Assembly (NCBI GenBank): GCA_025928215.1
Contig: JAICJW010000067.1
Span: 1-13,893 of the forward strand
Source of the DNA: Chloroflexia bacterium
GTDB lineage: Bacteria; Chloroflexota; Chloroflexia; Thermomicrobiales; JALYUS01
DNA length: 13,893 nucleotides
Reading direction: 5' to 3'
The notes under the pieces were generated by a model. It did not search any database and was not told the origin of the DNA. It worked only from the letters and a program-made list of their open reading frames with translations. The translations under genes were made by a program, and so were the position numbers. Numbering within the stretch: position 1 is the stretch's first letter; each line of letters opens with the position of its first letter. Of this stretch, positions 1 to 5,997 are shown piece after piece.

Positions 1-279
1 CGGCTGGCAAGCTTCGCGCCCGTCGTCGAGGTCGTCACGACCTATGCGGAACCCTGGACGACGGAGCGCATCACCCCCGAGGGCCGCCGGAAACTGCGGG
101 CCAGCGGCTTCGCGCCACCGATCCCCGGTGAGGAGATGGCATTACCTGTCGCGCCTGACTGCCCCTACTGTGGCTCGCACCATACCGCGCTGGAAAATCC
201 CTTCGGTCCGACGCTCTGCCGCGCCATCTACTACTGCCATGATTGCCGCCAACCTTTCGAGCAGTTCAAGACGGTCTAA
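1..279 (+). CDS. paaD: 1,2-phenylacetyl-CoA epoxidase subunit PaaD (3' part)
   Basis: Partial gene, open at the left edge; 92 residues are visible, then TAA. The frame is open from base 1. PaaD (PaaJ) is the small accessory subunit of the aerobic phenylacetate pathway, thought to help with iron-sulfur or metal-centre assembly of the PaaABC(D)E ring-1,2-epoxidase in the cytoplasm. The visible part is the family's C-terminal half: an FAPVVEVV-like segment, a WTTERIT segment and a C-terminal zinc-ribbon-like domain with CPYCGS followed by FGPTLCR, YYCHDC and the closing QPFEQFK, all typical of PaaD. The N-terminal DUF59/MIP18-like part lies outside the window. It is followed 4 bp later by a glutaminyl cyclotransferase gene, so it is probably the last paa gene of its operon. 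The family call is firm. Confidence 0.93.
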   Translation, partial: RLASFAPVVEVVTTYAEPWTTERITPEGRRKLRASGFAPPIPGEEMALPVAPDCPYCGSHHTALENPFGPTLCRAIYYCHDCRQPFEQFKTV

Positions 280-283
280 GGCG

Positions 284-1099
284 ATGAAACGGCATCTCGC
301 CCTTCTCCTGTTCATTGTCGCCCTCCTGCTGCCCGCATGCGGCGCGCGTGCGGCGACACAGAATGTTGCCTCGCCAGTCGTGGATACACCCGCGCCGACA
401 GAACCGCCGACCGACACCTTTCAGGTACTCAATCACTGGCCGCATGACCCGTCGGCATATACCGAAGGGTTGATCTATGCCGATGGCATGTTCTTCGAGA
501 GTACGGGCCTCAATGGTGCATCGAGCCTGCGGAAGGTAGATGCCGAGACGGGGCAGGTGATCGCAAGCCTCCCCCTCGATCCGGCGTATTTTGGCGAAGG
601 GCTAACCCTCTTCAACGGCAAACTGATCCAACTGACCTGGCAGTCGCACATCGGCTTCGTCTATGACCTCACCTGCTTCTGCCTCGAACGCACCTTCACC
701 TACGATGGCGAGGGATGGGGCCTGACGCACGATGACCATGACCTCATCATGAGTGACGGCACGGAGACAATTCGCTTCCTCGACCCGGAGACCTTCGCGG
801 TCGTGCGGACGATTCGCGTTGCCGATCACGGTCAACCGCTGACGAACATCAACGAACTCGAAGACGTGCATGGTGAGATCTACGCGAACATCTGGCTGAC
901 GAACCGCATCGTCCGCATTGATCCCGCATCAGGCGCGATCCTCGGCTGGATTGACCTGACCGGACTGCTGCCCGATGCCGACCGCAGCCCGTCCCTTAAC
1001 GAACTGAACGGCATCGCCTACGATGACGCGGCAGATCGCCTCTTCGTCACCGGCAAAAACTGGCCTACTCTCTTCCAGATCGCGCTCATCCCAGAATAA
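284..1099 (+). CDS. Glutaminyl-peptide cyclotransferase, plant type, lipoprotein
   Basis: 271 residues. This family converts N-terminal glutamine of peptides or proteins to pyroglutamate with release of ammonia, using a five-bladed beta-propeller (papaya-type glutaminyl cyclase, Glu_cyclase_2). I chose the ATG at 284 because it gives a proper signal peptide: MKR, a hydrophobic stretch at residues 5-18 and a lipobox LPAC with Cys19. Longer in-frame starts would read through paaD. A Pro/Thr-rich linker (about 30-45) precedes the propeller. Family marks: YTEGL with Glu61 (catalytic Glu), EGWGLTHD at about 143-150, NELED with Asn190, ANIW, LNGIAYD, and TGKNWP with Lys258. The product is probably secreted and anchored to the membrane. 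The start lies 4 bp after the paaD stop, so it is probably co-transcribed with it, though no functional link to phenylacetate is known to me. Confidence 0.9.
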   Translation: MKRHLALLLFIVALLLPACGARAATQNVASPVVDTPAPTEPPTDTFQVLNHWPHDPSAYTEGLIYADGMFFESTGLNGASSLRKVDAETGQVIASLPLDPAYFGEGLTLFNGKLIQLTWQSHIGFVYDLTCFCLERTFTYDGEGWGLTHDDHDLIMSDGTETIRFLDPETFAVVRTIRVADHGQPLTNINELEDVHGEIYANIWLTNRIVRIDPASGAILGWIDLTGLLPDADRSPSLNELNGIAYDDAADRLFVTGKNWPTLFQIALIPE

Positions 1100-1203
1100 C
1101 GGCGGAAATAGCACCAGAGACCGTCGAGAAGCAATTGGATAATCCGTTCATCGGTGATACTGCTTTGTGCTGCTCGCCGTTCTTCTTGCTATCGCAGCAC
1201 GCA

Positions 1204-1222
1204 TGTATGACAATGTCATACA
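1204..1222. promoter_or_regulatory. Palindromic operator of the toxin-antitoxin module
   Basis: A perfect 8-bp inverted repeat, TGTATGAC and GTCATACA, separated by AAT, ends 15 bp before the toxin start. A weak sigma70-like promoter overlaps it: TTGCTA at 1186-1191, a 17-bp spacer, and GACAAT at 1209-1214. BrnTA-type modules are autorepressed by the ribbon-helix-helix antitoxin binding a palindrome at the promoter, so this is the natural candidate operator. The palindrome is seen directly; its role is inferred. The rest of the 138-bp gap (1100-1237) shows nothing else I can name. Confidence 0.6.
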
Positions 1223-1237
1223 AAGGAAGGGAAAGGC

Positions 1238-1509
1238 ATGGCGCATGTCTTTCGATTGCACTGGGATGACTGGAACGAAGAACACATCGCTCGGCACGGT
1301 GTCACGTTTGAGGAAGTGGAGGAAGTCACCGCCAACCGCCCATTTACGACACGAGGACGGAAAGATCGTTATCGCCTGATCGGTCAGACGGATGCCGGAC
1401 GATTGCTCACCGTCATCGTTGCGCCGCGCGGTGGCGGAGAAGCGTATGTCCTACCGCACGGGATGCCACGCGCGAAGAACGGCGGTTATATCAACGGCAT
1501 GGAGCATGA
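1238..1509 (+). pseudogene. brnT: BrnT-family toxin with a one-base frameshift
   Basis: BrnT toxins are small RelE-fold ribonucleases that stop growth by RNA cleavage. The start ATG at 1238 follows a purine-rich GGAAGGGAAAGG site. Residues 1-72 read as BrnT: HWDDWNEEHIARHGVTFEEV near the N-terminus, then DRYRLIGQTDAGRLLTVIV and GEAYVL. After codon 1451-1453 (CTA) the frame loses the family ending. If the read steps back one base (from 1453 onward), it continues T-A-R-D-A-T-R-E-E-R-R-L-Y-Q-R-H-G-A and stops at TGA 1507-1509. That is the usual BrnT C-terminus and gives the usual length of about 90 residues. One A therefore appears to be missing near 1453. In the actual frame, translation runs on into the antitoxin to 1810 (190 codons). 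No slippery heptamer is present, so I favour a deletion (or a sequencing error) over programmed frameshifting. Confidence 0.78.
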
Positions 1510-1510
1510 G

Positions 1511-1810
1511 ATGGCAACAGACGCGAAGACGAAGAAACGAAGCCCTGACTTCGCATCCATCGAGGAAGAGGCGGAGTTTTGGGATACTCATGACACAACA
1601 GACTATGAGCACGAGTTCGAACCCGTCGAGTTGACGTTCGAGCGACCGCTCAAACATACATGGATGCTCTCCATCCGGCTGGACAAGGAGACATTCGAGG
1701 CGCTCCGGGAGATCGCCAAGCCGAAGAGGTTGGGTGCCTCGACGCTGGCGCGGATGTGGATTCTGGAGGAACTGGAGCGGGTACGGAAGCAGGAAGGGGA
1801 GGCCCGGTGA
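1511..1810 (+). CDS. brnA: BrnA/CopG-family antitoxin
   Basis: 99 residues, starting at ATG 1511, which has a GGAG site 6 bp upstream and lies 1 bp beyond the restored toxin stop. An alternative ATG at 1499 would overlap the toxin. The N-terminal half has the CopG/BrnA antitoxin signature PDFASIEEEAEFWDTHD with TDY (residues about 12-32). The C-terminal half (about 51-90) is a ribbon-helix-helix DNA-binding domain with the beta strand TWMLSIRLD. Such antitoxins neutralise BrnT by direct binding and repress the operon at a palindrome, such as the one at 1204-1222. Because of the lesion in the toxin gene, this frame is continuous with the toxin start at 1238, so automated annotation may show a single 190-residue fusion. 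The stop overlaps the next gene by 4 bp. Confidence 0.85.
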   Translation: MATDAKTKKRSPDFASIEEEAEFWDTHDTTDYEHEFEPVELTFERPLKHTWMLSIRLDKETFEALREIAKPKRLGASTLARMWILEELERVRKQEGEAR

Positions 1811-3066
1811 AGATCACGAAGATCGAGACGATCCACGTCGAGGATTACCCGCATATCCTCTTCGTCGCGGTGCATACCGACGAAGGGCTGATCGGCTATG
1901 GCGACACCTTTTACATGACGGATGCCTTGCGCGGCTACGTCCATCAATTTGCCGCGCCGATGCTGCTCGGGCACGATCCGCTCGCGATTGAACTCCACTG
2001 GCGGCGGCTGTACGAGGTGATCGCGCACATCGCGGGCAAGGGCGCGGAGATTCGTGGCCTCTCGGCGATTGACGTTGCTCTGTGGGACATTCTCGGGCAG
2101 GCGGCGGGCATGCCGGTCTGGCAGGTGCTCGGCGGCGCGGCGCGGGACCGGATCAAGACGTACAACACCTGCGGCGGCCCGAGTTACGGGCGCCCGACGC
2201 GCGGCGGCTCCGGCTACGGCGTGGACCACGGCAACGACGCCGGGAAGTATGAAGACCTAATCGCCTTCATGACCCGCGCGGACGAACTCGCGCTCGATCT
2301 CCTCAGCGAGGGGATCACCGGCATGAAAATCTGGCCGTTTGACTATATCGCCCACACACCGGGCAAATACGACGACTGGCGCACCTTCAAAGGCGCGTCC
2401 GATCCCGACCTGCGCACCCTCGGCGGGCAGCGGATTGACAACGCGGACCTCAATCGTGGTTTGGAGCCGTTCCGCAAGATTCGCGCGGCAGTCGGCGATA
2501 AGATGGAGATCATGGTCGAGGGGCACGGCTTCTGGTCGCTCCCGGCGGCGAAGAAAATCGCGCATGCATTGGAGGAGTTTGAACCCTACTGGCTCGAAGA
2601 CCTGATGCGCGCGGACGACATCGGCGCGCTGGCCGAGTTGCAGCGGAGCACGACGATCCCGCTCCTCGTCAGTGAATATCTGACGACGCGCTACGAGTAC
2701 AAGCCGGTACTGGAGCAGCGCGCGGCAGAGATCATCATGATTGACCCGACGTGGGCGGGCGGTATCACCGAGAGTAAGAAGATCGCCACGATGGCCGAGA
2801 CGTACAAGCGCCCCGTTGCGATGCACGACTGCACCGGCCCCTTCACGCTCTTCGCGGGCGTCCACCTCGCGATCAACGCGACGAACGCCGTCTATCAGGA
2901 ATCGCTGCGCTCCTACCTGCGCGTCACCTACCCGAATCTCGTCACCGAGATCGTGCGGGTTGAGGACGGCCATATCCTCGCCCCGACCACGCCCGGTCTC
3001 GGCACCACTCTCCTGCCCGAAGTCCGCGAGCGCCCGGACGTGACGATCGTGGAATCTCTATTGTAG
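1807..3066 (+). CDS. Enolase-superfamily protein (mandelate racemase / sugar-acid dehydratase-like)
   Basis: 419 residues from GTG 1807, which overlaps the antitoxin stop as GTGA; the N-terminus MKITKIETIHVE is typical of the family, and upstream in-frame ATGs would lie within the antitoxin gene. The family abstracts the alpha-proton of a carboxylate, with an enolate stabilised by Mg. An N-terminal capping domain (1-115) is followed by a TIM barrel. Visible residues: Lys174 in MKIW (candidate base on strand 2), metal ligands Glu238 (VEGHGFW), Glu264 (WLED) and Glu290 (SEY), Asp313 and His340 (AMHDCTGP) as the His-Asp dyad. The MKIWPFD segment and the GHGFW ligand resemble galactonate/mannonate-type dehydratases more than muconate lactonizing enzymes. 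The exact substrate cannot be read from sequence. It is convergent with the E2 gene. Confidence 0.9.
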   Translation: MKITKIETIHVEDYPHILFVAVHTDEGLIGYGDTFYMTDALRGYVHQFAAPMLLGHDPLAIELHWRRLYEVIAHIAGKGAEIRGLSAIDVALWDILGQAAGMPVWQVLGGAARDRIKTYNTCGGPSYGRPTRGGSGYGVDHGNDAGKYEDLIAFMTRADELALDLLSEGITGMKIWPFDYIAHTPGKYDDWRTFKGASDPDLRTLGGQRIDNADLNRGLEPFRKIRAAVGDKMEIMVEGHGFWSLPAAKKIAHALEEFEPYWLEDLMRADDIGALAELQRSTTIPLLVSEYLTTRYEYKPVLEQRAAEIIMIDPTWAGGITESKKIATMAETYKRPVAMHDCTGPFTLFAGVHLAINATNAVYQESLRSYLRVTYPNLVTEIVRVEDGHILAPTTPGLGTTLLPEVRERPDVTIVESLL

Positions 3067-3078
3067 CAGTCACAATAG
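3058..3078 (+). terminator. Weak hairpin at the end of the enolase-superfamily gene
   Basis: CTATTGT and ACAATAG form a 7-bp stem with a 7-nt loop across the TAG stop. It lies in the 64-bp gap between two convergent genes. No U-tract follows on either strand, so termination is only a guess. The rest of the gap holds a 5-bp GGGTC/GACCC stem at 3113-3125 and nothing else notable. Confidence 0.25.
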
Positions 3079-3130
3079 ATTGGAAAATGTCGGCCCTCGT
3101 TAGTATGCGGACGGGTCCAGGACCCTTGTA

Positions 3131-4003
3131 TCATCGCGCTTCGCGCCGGAAGCCGCCTTCGAGCCATGTTTGAAGGGTGGCGAGGAAGGGTACGGCGTCA
3201 CTTTCATCGCAGAGGCGGGCGTCGTAGGTGAGGCCGAGGATGGCGATGGAGCGGATTGCCAACGCGCCGTCAATGGCGACGGGTATCTCGCGCACGCTGT
3301 CCACACTGAGGATGGCGGATTGGCCCGGCGGGATGATCGGCGCGGAGCGGAGGGTGCCCAACGGGCCGGGGTTCGTGACCGTGAACGTGCCGCCCTGGAT
3401 GTCTGCGAGTGTCAGGCGATTCGCCCGCGCTGCTGTAATGACCCGGTGGAGCGCCTTCGCCAAGCCGACGAGCGACCAATCCTGCGCGTCGTGGATGACC
3501 GGCACTTGCAAGCCGTCGTCCGTCGTGACGGCGACGCCGAGATTGAGAGCGGGAACGATCTCCCGCCCTTCCGCCGTCCAGCGGCTGTTGACGCGCGGAT
3601 GCTTCCGTGCCGCGATGACCATGCCGCGCATGATGAACGGCATAAAGGTGAGCGGTACGCTATGCTCGGCCTCGAATGCCGGGCGTAGCGCCGTTCGTGT
3701 GGCGATCAACGCCGTCCAGTCCACCGTCGTGTAGACGCGTGCCATCGGTACCTCGCGCACCGCGCGCGTCAAGTTCTCCGCCGTCATCCGGCGGATACGA
3801 GTGAGGGGAATGAGGTCGTCGGTGGGCGGAGAGGGTGGTTCGCGAACCGCCCCTGCGGGGCGTGCTGCCAAAATATCATTGCGCGTCACGCGGCCATTGC
3901 GGCCCGTCCCGGTGACGGTCGCGGGGTCAATGCCGCGTTGCGCGCTCAACACCCGCACGGCAGGCGAATACCACACACGCTCTCCCCGCATCGTCGCACG
4001 CAT
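3131..4003 (-). CDS. 2-oxoacid dehydrogenase E2-like protein, no lipoyl domain, degenerate active site
   Basis: 290 residues. Start ATG at 4003 with AAGGAAAGGA about 7 bp upstream; an in-frame start further out (4156) would read through the intergenic repeat. E2 proteins carry acyl groups on lipoyl domains and transfer them to CoA in pyruvate, branched-chain or acetoin dehydrogenase complexes. This one begins directly with the E3/E1-binding domain (about 11-46: YSPAVRVLS, GTGRNGRV, NDILA), then a Pro-rich linker (55-61) and the CAT-like catalytic domain (about 65-288: GLQVPVIHDA, GGTFTVTNPGPLGT). No lipoyl domain with its DKA lysine is present. The catalytic HxxxDG is changed to A262-R-L-C-D266-E267 in YDARLCDE. 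The His codon differs by two bases, so this is not a single read error. Acyltransferase activity is therefore doubtful; it may be structural or use a separate lipoyl protein. No E1 or E3 gene is in view. Confidence 0.85.
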   Translation of the reverse strand: MRATMRGERVWYSPAVRVLSAQRGIDPATVTGTGRNGRVTRNDILAARPAGAVREPPSPPTDDLIPLTRIRRMTAENLTRAVREVPMARVYTTVDWTALIATRTALRPAFEAEHSVPLTFMPFIMRGMVIAARKHPRVNSRWTAEGREIVPALNLGVAVTTDDGLQVPVIHDAQDWSLVGLAKALHRVITAARANRLTLADIQGGTFTVTNPGPLGTLRSAPIIPPGQSAILSVDSVREIPVAIDGALAIRSIAILGLTYDARLCDESDAVPFLATLQTWLEGGFRREAR

Positions 4004-4021
4004 CGGTTCGTCCTTTCCTTG

Positions 4022-4114
4022 AACCGCCAAGAGACCACGAGCGCCAAGAAAATACAAAAAGGTACGAGAAACGATGCCCTTTCTCTTCCTGGCGCTCGTG
4101 GCGTCTTGGCGGTT
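4022..4114. repeat. Inverted nonamer repeat, RCGCCAAGA type
   Basis: Two 29-nt arms (4022-4050 and 4086-4114) are inverted copies with 26 of 29 bases matching and a 35-nt spacer. Each arm is built of about three degenerate nonamers of consensus RCGCCAAGA. The element fills nearly the whole gap between nudC and the E2 gene and begins inside the nudC TAA stop (4113-4115). In RNA it would form a long hairpin, possibly acting as a terminator or processing site for nudC; there is no U-tract directly after the stem. Confidence 0.85.
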
Positions 4115-4949
4115 AGTCTCCCGGTATGTCGCTGTGCTTTTCGATGAAAGCGTCAATCAGTTTGCGGGCGATGCTGAGGCTGGGCGGGACGCGAGGCAGG
4201 GTATCGGAGCGGAACCAGGCTGCCTCCGCGACTTCGTTTGTATCCACACAGATCTCGCCGCTCGCGTAGGTCGCGGTGAAGCCGACCATCAGGGAGTTCG
4301 GGAAGGGCCACGACTGGCTGCCGAAGTAGCGGATGTCCTTGACTTCGATGCTCACTTCTTCCCGCAGTTCGCGGCGGACGGTCTCTTCGAGGGATTCGCC
4401 CGCCTCAACGAAGCCGGCGAGCACGCTGAAGAAGGCGGCGGGGAAGTTCGCGTTGCGCGCCAGGAGCAGTTCGTCGCCGCGCTCGACGGCAACGATCACC
4501 GCCGGGGCGATGCGCGGGTAATTGACGAGGCCGCAGTTTGGGCACTCGGTGGCGCGGTCCACCTTGTGATAGACCGTGCGCGTGCCACAGTGGCCGCAGA
4601 ATTGGTGCGTGCGATCCCACGCGATGATCTGCACCGCCCGCCCAGCGAGGAAAAAGAGGTCGTCCGGCAGCCGCTGATACAGCGCCCGCAATCCCTCGAA
4701 GCGCATGCCCTCCGGCGGCTCCGTCGCTTTCTCCACCTCGGCGGCGAAGCAGTGATCGCCGCCCAGTGTGCCGAGGTACTGCGTGCGCAGCGGCGTCATT
4801 CCGAGGGTTGTAACGTCCTCGATATTCGGCAACGTCGTGCCGGTATCCGTCTCCCCCACGAGCAGGGCACCCTCGCGAAAGACCCACCACCATGCCGCAC
4901 CATCCCGTGACTTCGGCGGCTTAATTCCCGCAACAAACGCGTGTTCCAT
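4113..4949 (-). CDS. nudC: NADH pyrophosphatase (Nudix hydrolase)
   Basis: 278 residues. NudC hydrolyses NAD(H) to NMN(H) and AMP and, in E. coli, removes NAD caps from RNA; it is a cytoplasmic Mg or Mn enzyme. The start at ATG 4949 is preceded by a near-ideal GGAGGTGAC site; an upstream in-frame start would lie in the leader hairpin. Domain order: divergent N-terminal domain (1-110), zinc ribbon with Cys118, Cys121, Cys136 and Cys139 (FCGHCG, CPNCG), then the Nudix fold with the box starting at Gly179 (GFVEAGE, RELREE). The final Gly of the box is Ser200. The NADH-specific signature SQPWPFPxS appears as SQSWPFPNS (211-219), one Pro to Ser change. It stands alone on the minus strand upstream of the E2 gene. 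Confidence 0.94.
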   Translation of the reverse strand: MEHAFVAGIKPPKSRDGAAWWWVFREGALLVGETDTGTTLPNIEDVTTLGMTPLRTQYLGTLGGDHCFAAEVEKATEPPEGMRFEGLRALYQRLPDDLFFLAGRAVQIIAWDRTHQFCGHCGTRTVYHKVDRATECPNCGLVNYPRIAPAVIVAVERGDELLLARNANFPAAFFSVLAGFVEAGESLEETVRRELREEVSIEVKDIRYFGSQSWPFPNSLMVGFTATYASGEICVDTNEVAEAAWFRSDTLPRVPPSLSIARKLIDAFIEKHSDIPGD

Positions 4950-4957
4950 GTCACCTC

Positions 4958-5013
4958 CAGTGTGCGGTGAGCAGGGGGCAGTTGCGGCTCTGCCCACTGC
5001 TCACCGCACACTG
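4958..5013. repeat. Heptamer-based hairpin in the nudC leader
   Basis: Arms 4958-4981 and 4990-5013 are inverted copies matching at 23 of 24 positions with an 8-nt loop. Each arm is made of heptamer-spaced units (CAGTGTG, CGGTGAG, CAGGGGG). It lies directly upstream of the nudC Shine-Dalgarno site, and its base touches the first G of that site. In nudC mRNA this would be a very stable 5' stem-loop, which could stabilise the message or hinder ribosome access. It may simply be another copy of the intergenic repeat class seen elsewhere in the window. Confidence 0.85.
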
Positions 5014-5177
5014 CCTACGCTCATAGTATGCCACGCGGTCATAGACTGCGGCGCTGCTTTGCTTCAATGACGCGCTGGTATCCGGTTTGCGATGGGAGGG
5101 AGACTCGCGTCATCGCTTCTCGGAGCGGGGCAAATGGGAACGTGAACGACCGCGCGATGACGAAAGGAATTCGCTAC

Positions 5178-5654
5178 ATGCCATCGCCACTATTGACCGG
5201 AACGGCTGCGGGTGCGGTCGGCACGGTAGCCCTCAACATCGCCACCTATCTGGACATGACGGTACGCGCCAGGCCCGCGAGCAGCGTCCCCGCGAAACTG
5301 GTCGGCGTTCTTGCCGATAAGGCCGGAATTGACCTCGCATCCGGCGCGGGAGAGGCCGCGAAAGAGGAGGAGAAAAATCGCCAGAGCGGAGTAGGGGCGC
5401 TCATTGGCTACGTAAACGGGCTGGGCATCGCGGCGCTCTATGGCGCGGTACGACCGCACCTGCGGTGGATCCCCGTGCCAGTCGCCGGAGTCCTGCTCGG
5501 CCTTGCCGCGATGGCGGCCAGTGATGTGCCGATTAGTGCCTCAGGGGTGAGCGACCCTGCCACCTGGGCGCCCGAAGATTGGGCGGCTGATCTTATTCCC
5601 CATCTCATCTACGGGCTGGTAACGGCGGTCGCCTACGATTCTTTCGCGGAGTAG
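5178..5654 (+). CDS. Small hydrophobic membrane protein, unknown function
   Basis: 158 residues from ATG 5178, which has AAAGGA about 9 bp upstream; an alternative ATG lies at 5157. The protein is Ala/Gly-rich with up to four hydrophobic segments, at about 3-25, 71-92, 98-116 and 137-153, and a charged stretch between the first two (about 58-70, AAKEEEKNRQ). A segment near residue 20, LNIATYLDM followed by RARPASS, resembles conserved hypothetical membrane proteins of GC-rich Gram-positive-side bacteria, but I cannot name a family or function. It ends 7 bp from the nuoK stop in tail-to-tail orientation and is divergent from nudC. A 164-bp region separates the nudC hairpin from this start; I see no convincing promoter there. 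Confidence 0.75.
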   Translation: MPSPLLTGTAAGAVGTVALNIATYLDMTVRARPASSVPAKLVGVLADKAGIDLASGAGEAAKEEEKNRQSGVGALIGYVNGLGIAALYGAVRPHLRWIPVPVAGVLLGLAAMAASDVPISASGVSDPATWAPEDWAADLIPHLIYGLVTAVAYDSFAE

Positions 5655-5661
5655 CGCGCTG

Positions 5662-5997
5662 TCAGTCCGCCGCCGGTCGGTCATATGCGTCCGTGGAGAG
5701 CATCTCTTCCAGTTCAGTGGTCGGATCGGTGACGGAGGAGCGCTGCGAGAGGCGGACGATCAGGGCGAGGCCGACGACGACTTCCGCCGCCGCGATGGTG
5801 ATGATGAAGAGGGCGACGATCTGCCCCTCAAGATTCCCCCACCGCCGCGCATAGGCGATCAGGGCGAGATTCGCCGCGTTGAACATCAGTTCCACCGCCA
5901 TGAAGAGCGTCAGTGGCGTGCGGCGCGAGAGGACGCCGAACAACCCCGCCGCAAACAGGAATGCACTGAGGAGGACATACCCATTCGTCGGCAACAT
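5662..5997 (-). CDS. nuoK: NADH-quinone oxidoreductase subunit K
   Basis: 111 residues. NuoK is a three-helix membrane subunit of complex I (MrpC-like) in the proton path between NuoJ and NuoN. Start ATG 5997 shares one base with the nuoJ stop (TGATG), implying translational coupling; the same frame runs open upstream but only as a shadow of nuoJ. Three hydrophobic helices are seen (about 5-22, 28-49, 59-83). The two functional acidic residues sit exactly where E. coli has them: Glu36 (MAVELMFN) and Glu72 (AAAEVVVG). A C-terminal tail of about 25 polar residues is longer than in E. coli. It is the last nuo gene here: nuoL, nuoM and nuoN do not follow. Confidence 0.95.
   Translation of the reverse strand: MLPTNGYVLLSAFLFAAGLFGVLSRRTPLTLFMAVELMFNAANLALIAYARRWGNLEGQIVALFIITIAAAEVVVGLALIVRLSQRSSVTDPTTELEEMLSTDAYDRPAAD

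Noticed and set aside
44..283. Long N-terminal extension of the glutaminyl cyclotransferase frame
   Set aside because: It lies out of frame over paaD, and the ATG at 284 gives a clean signal peptide and lipobox.
1445..1470. Programmed -1 frameshift joining toxin and its true C-terminus
   Set aside because: No slippery heptamer of the X XXY YYZ kind and no obvious downstream stimulatory structure; a base deletion is simpler.
3113..3125. GGGTC-CAG-GACCC hairpin as bidirectional terminator
   Set aside because: The stem is five base pairs with no T-tract on either side.
4004..4156. Extension of the E2 frame upstream through the hairpin to 4156
   Set aside because: It would overlap nudC and translate the nonamer repeat; ATG 4003 has a good ribosome site and begins with the expected binding domain.
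5038..5067. Minus-strand promoter for nudC (TTGAAG, 18 bp, TATGAC)
   Set aside because: Only four of six matches in each box; too weak to list without a mapped transcription start.
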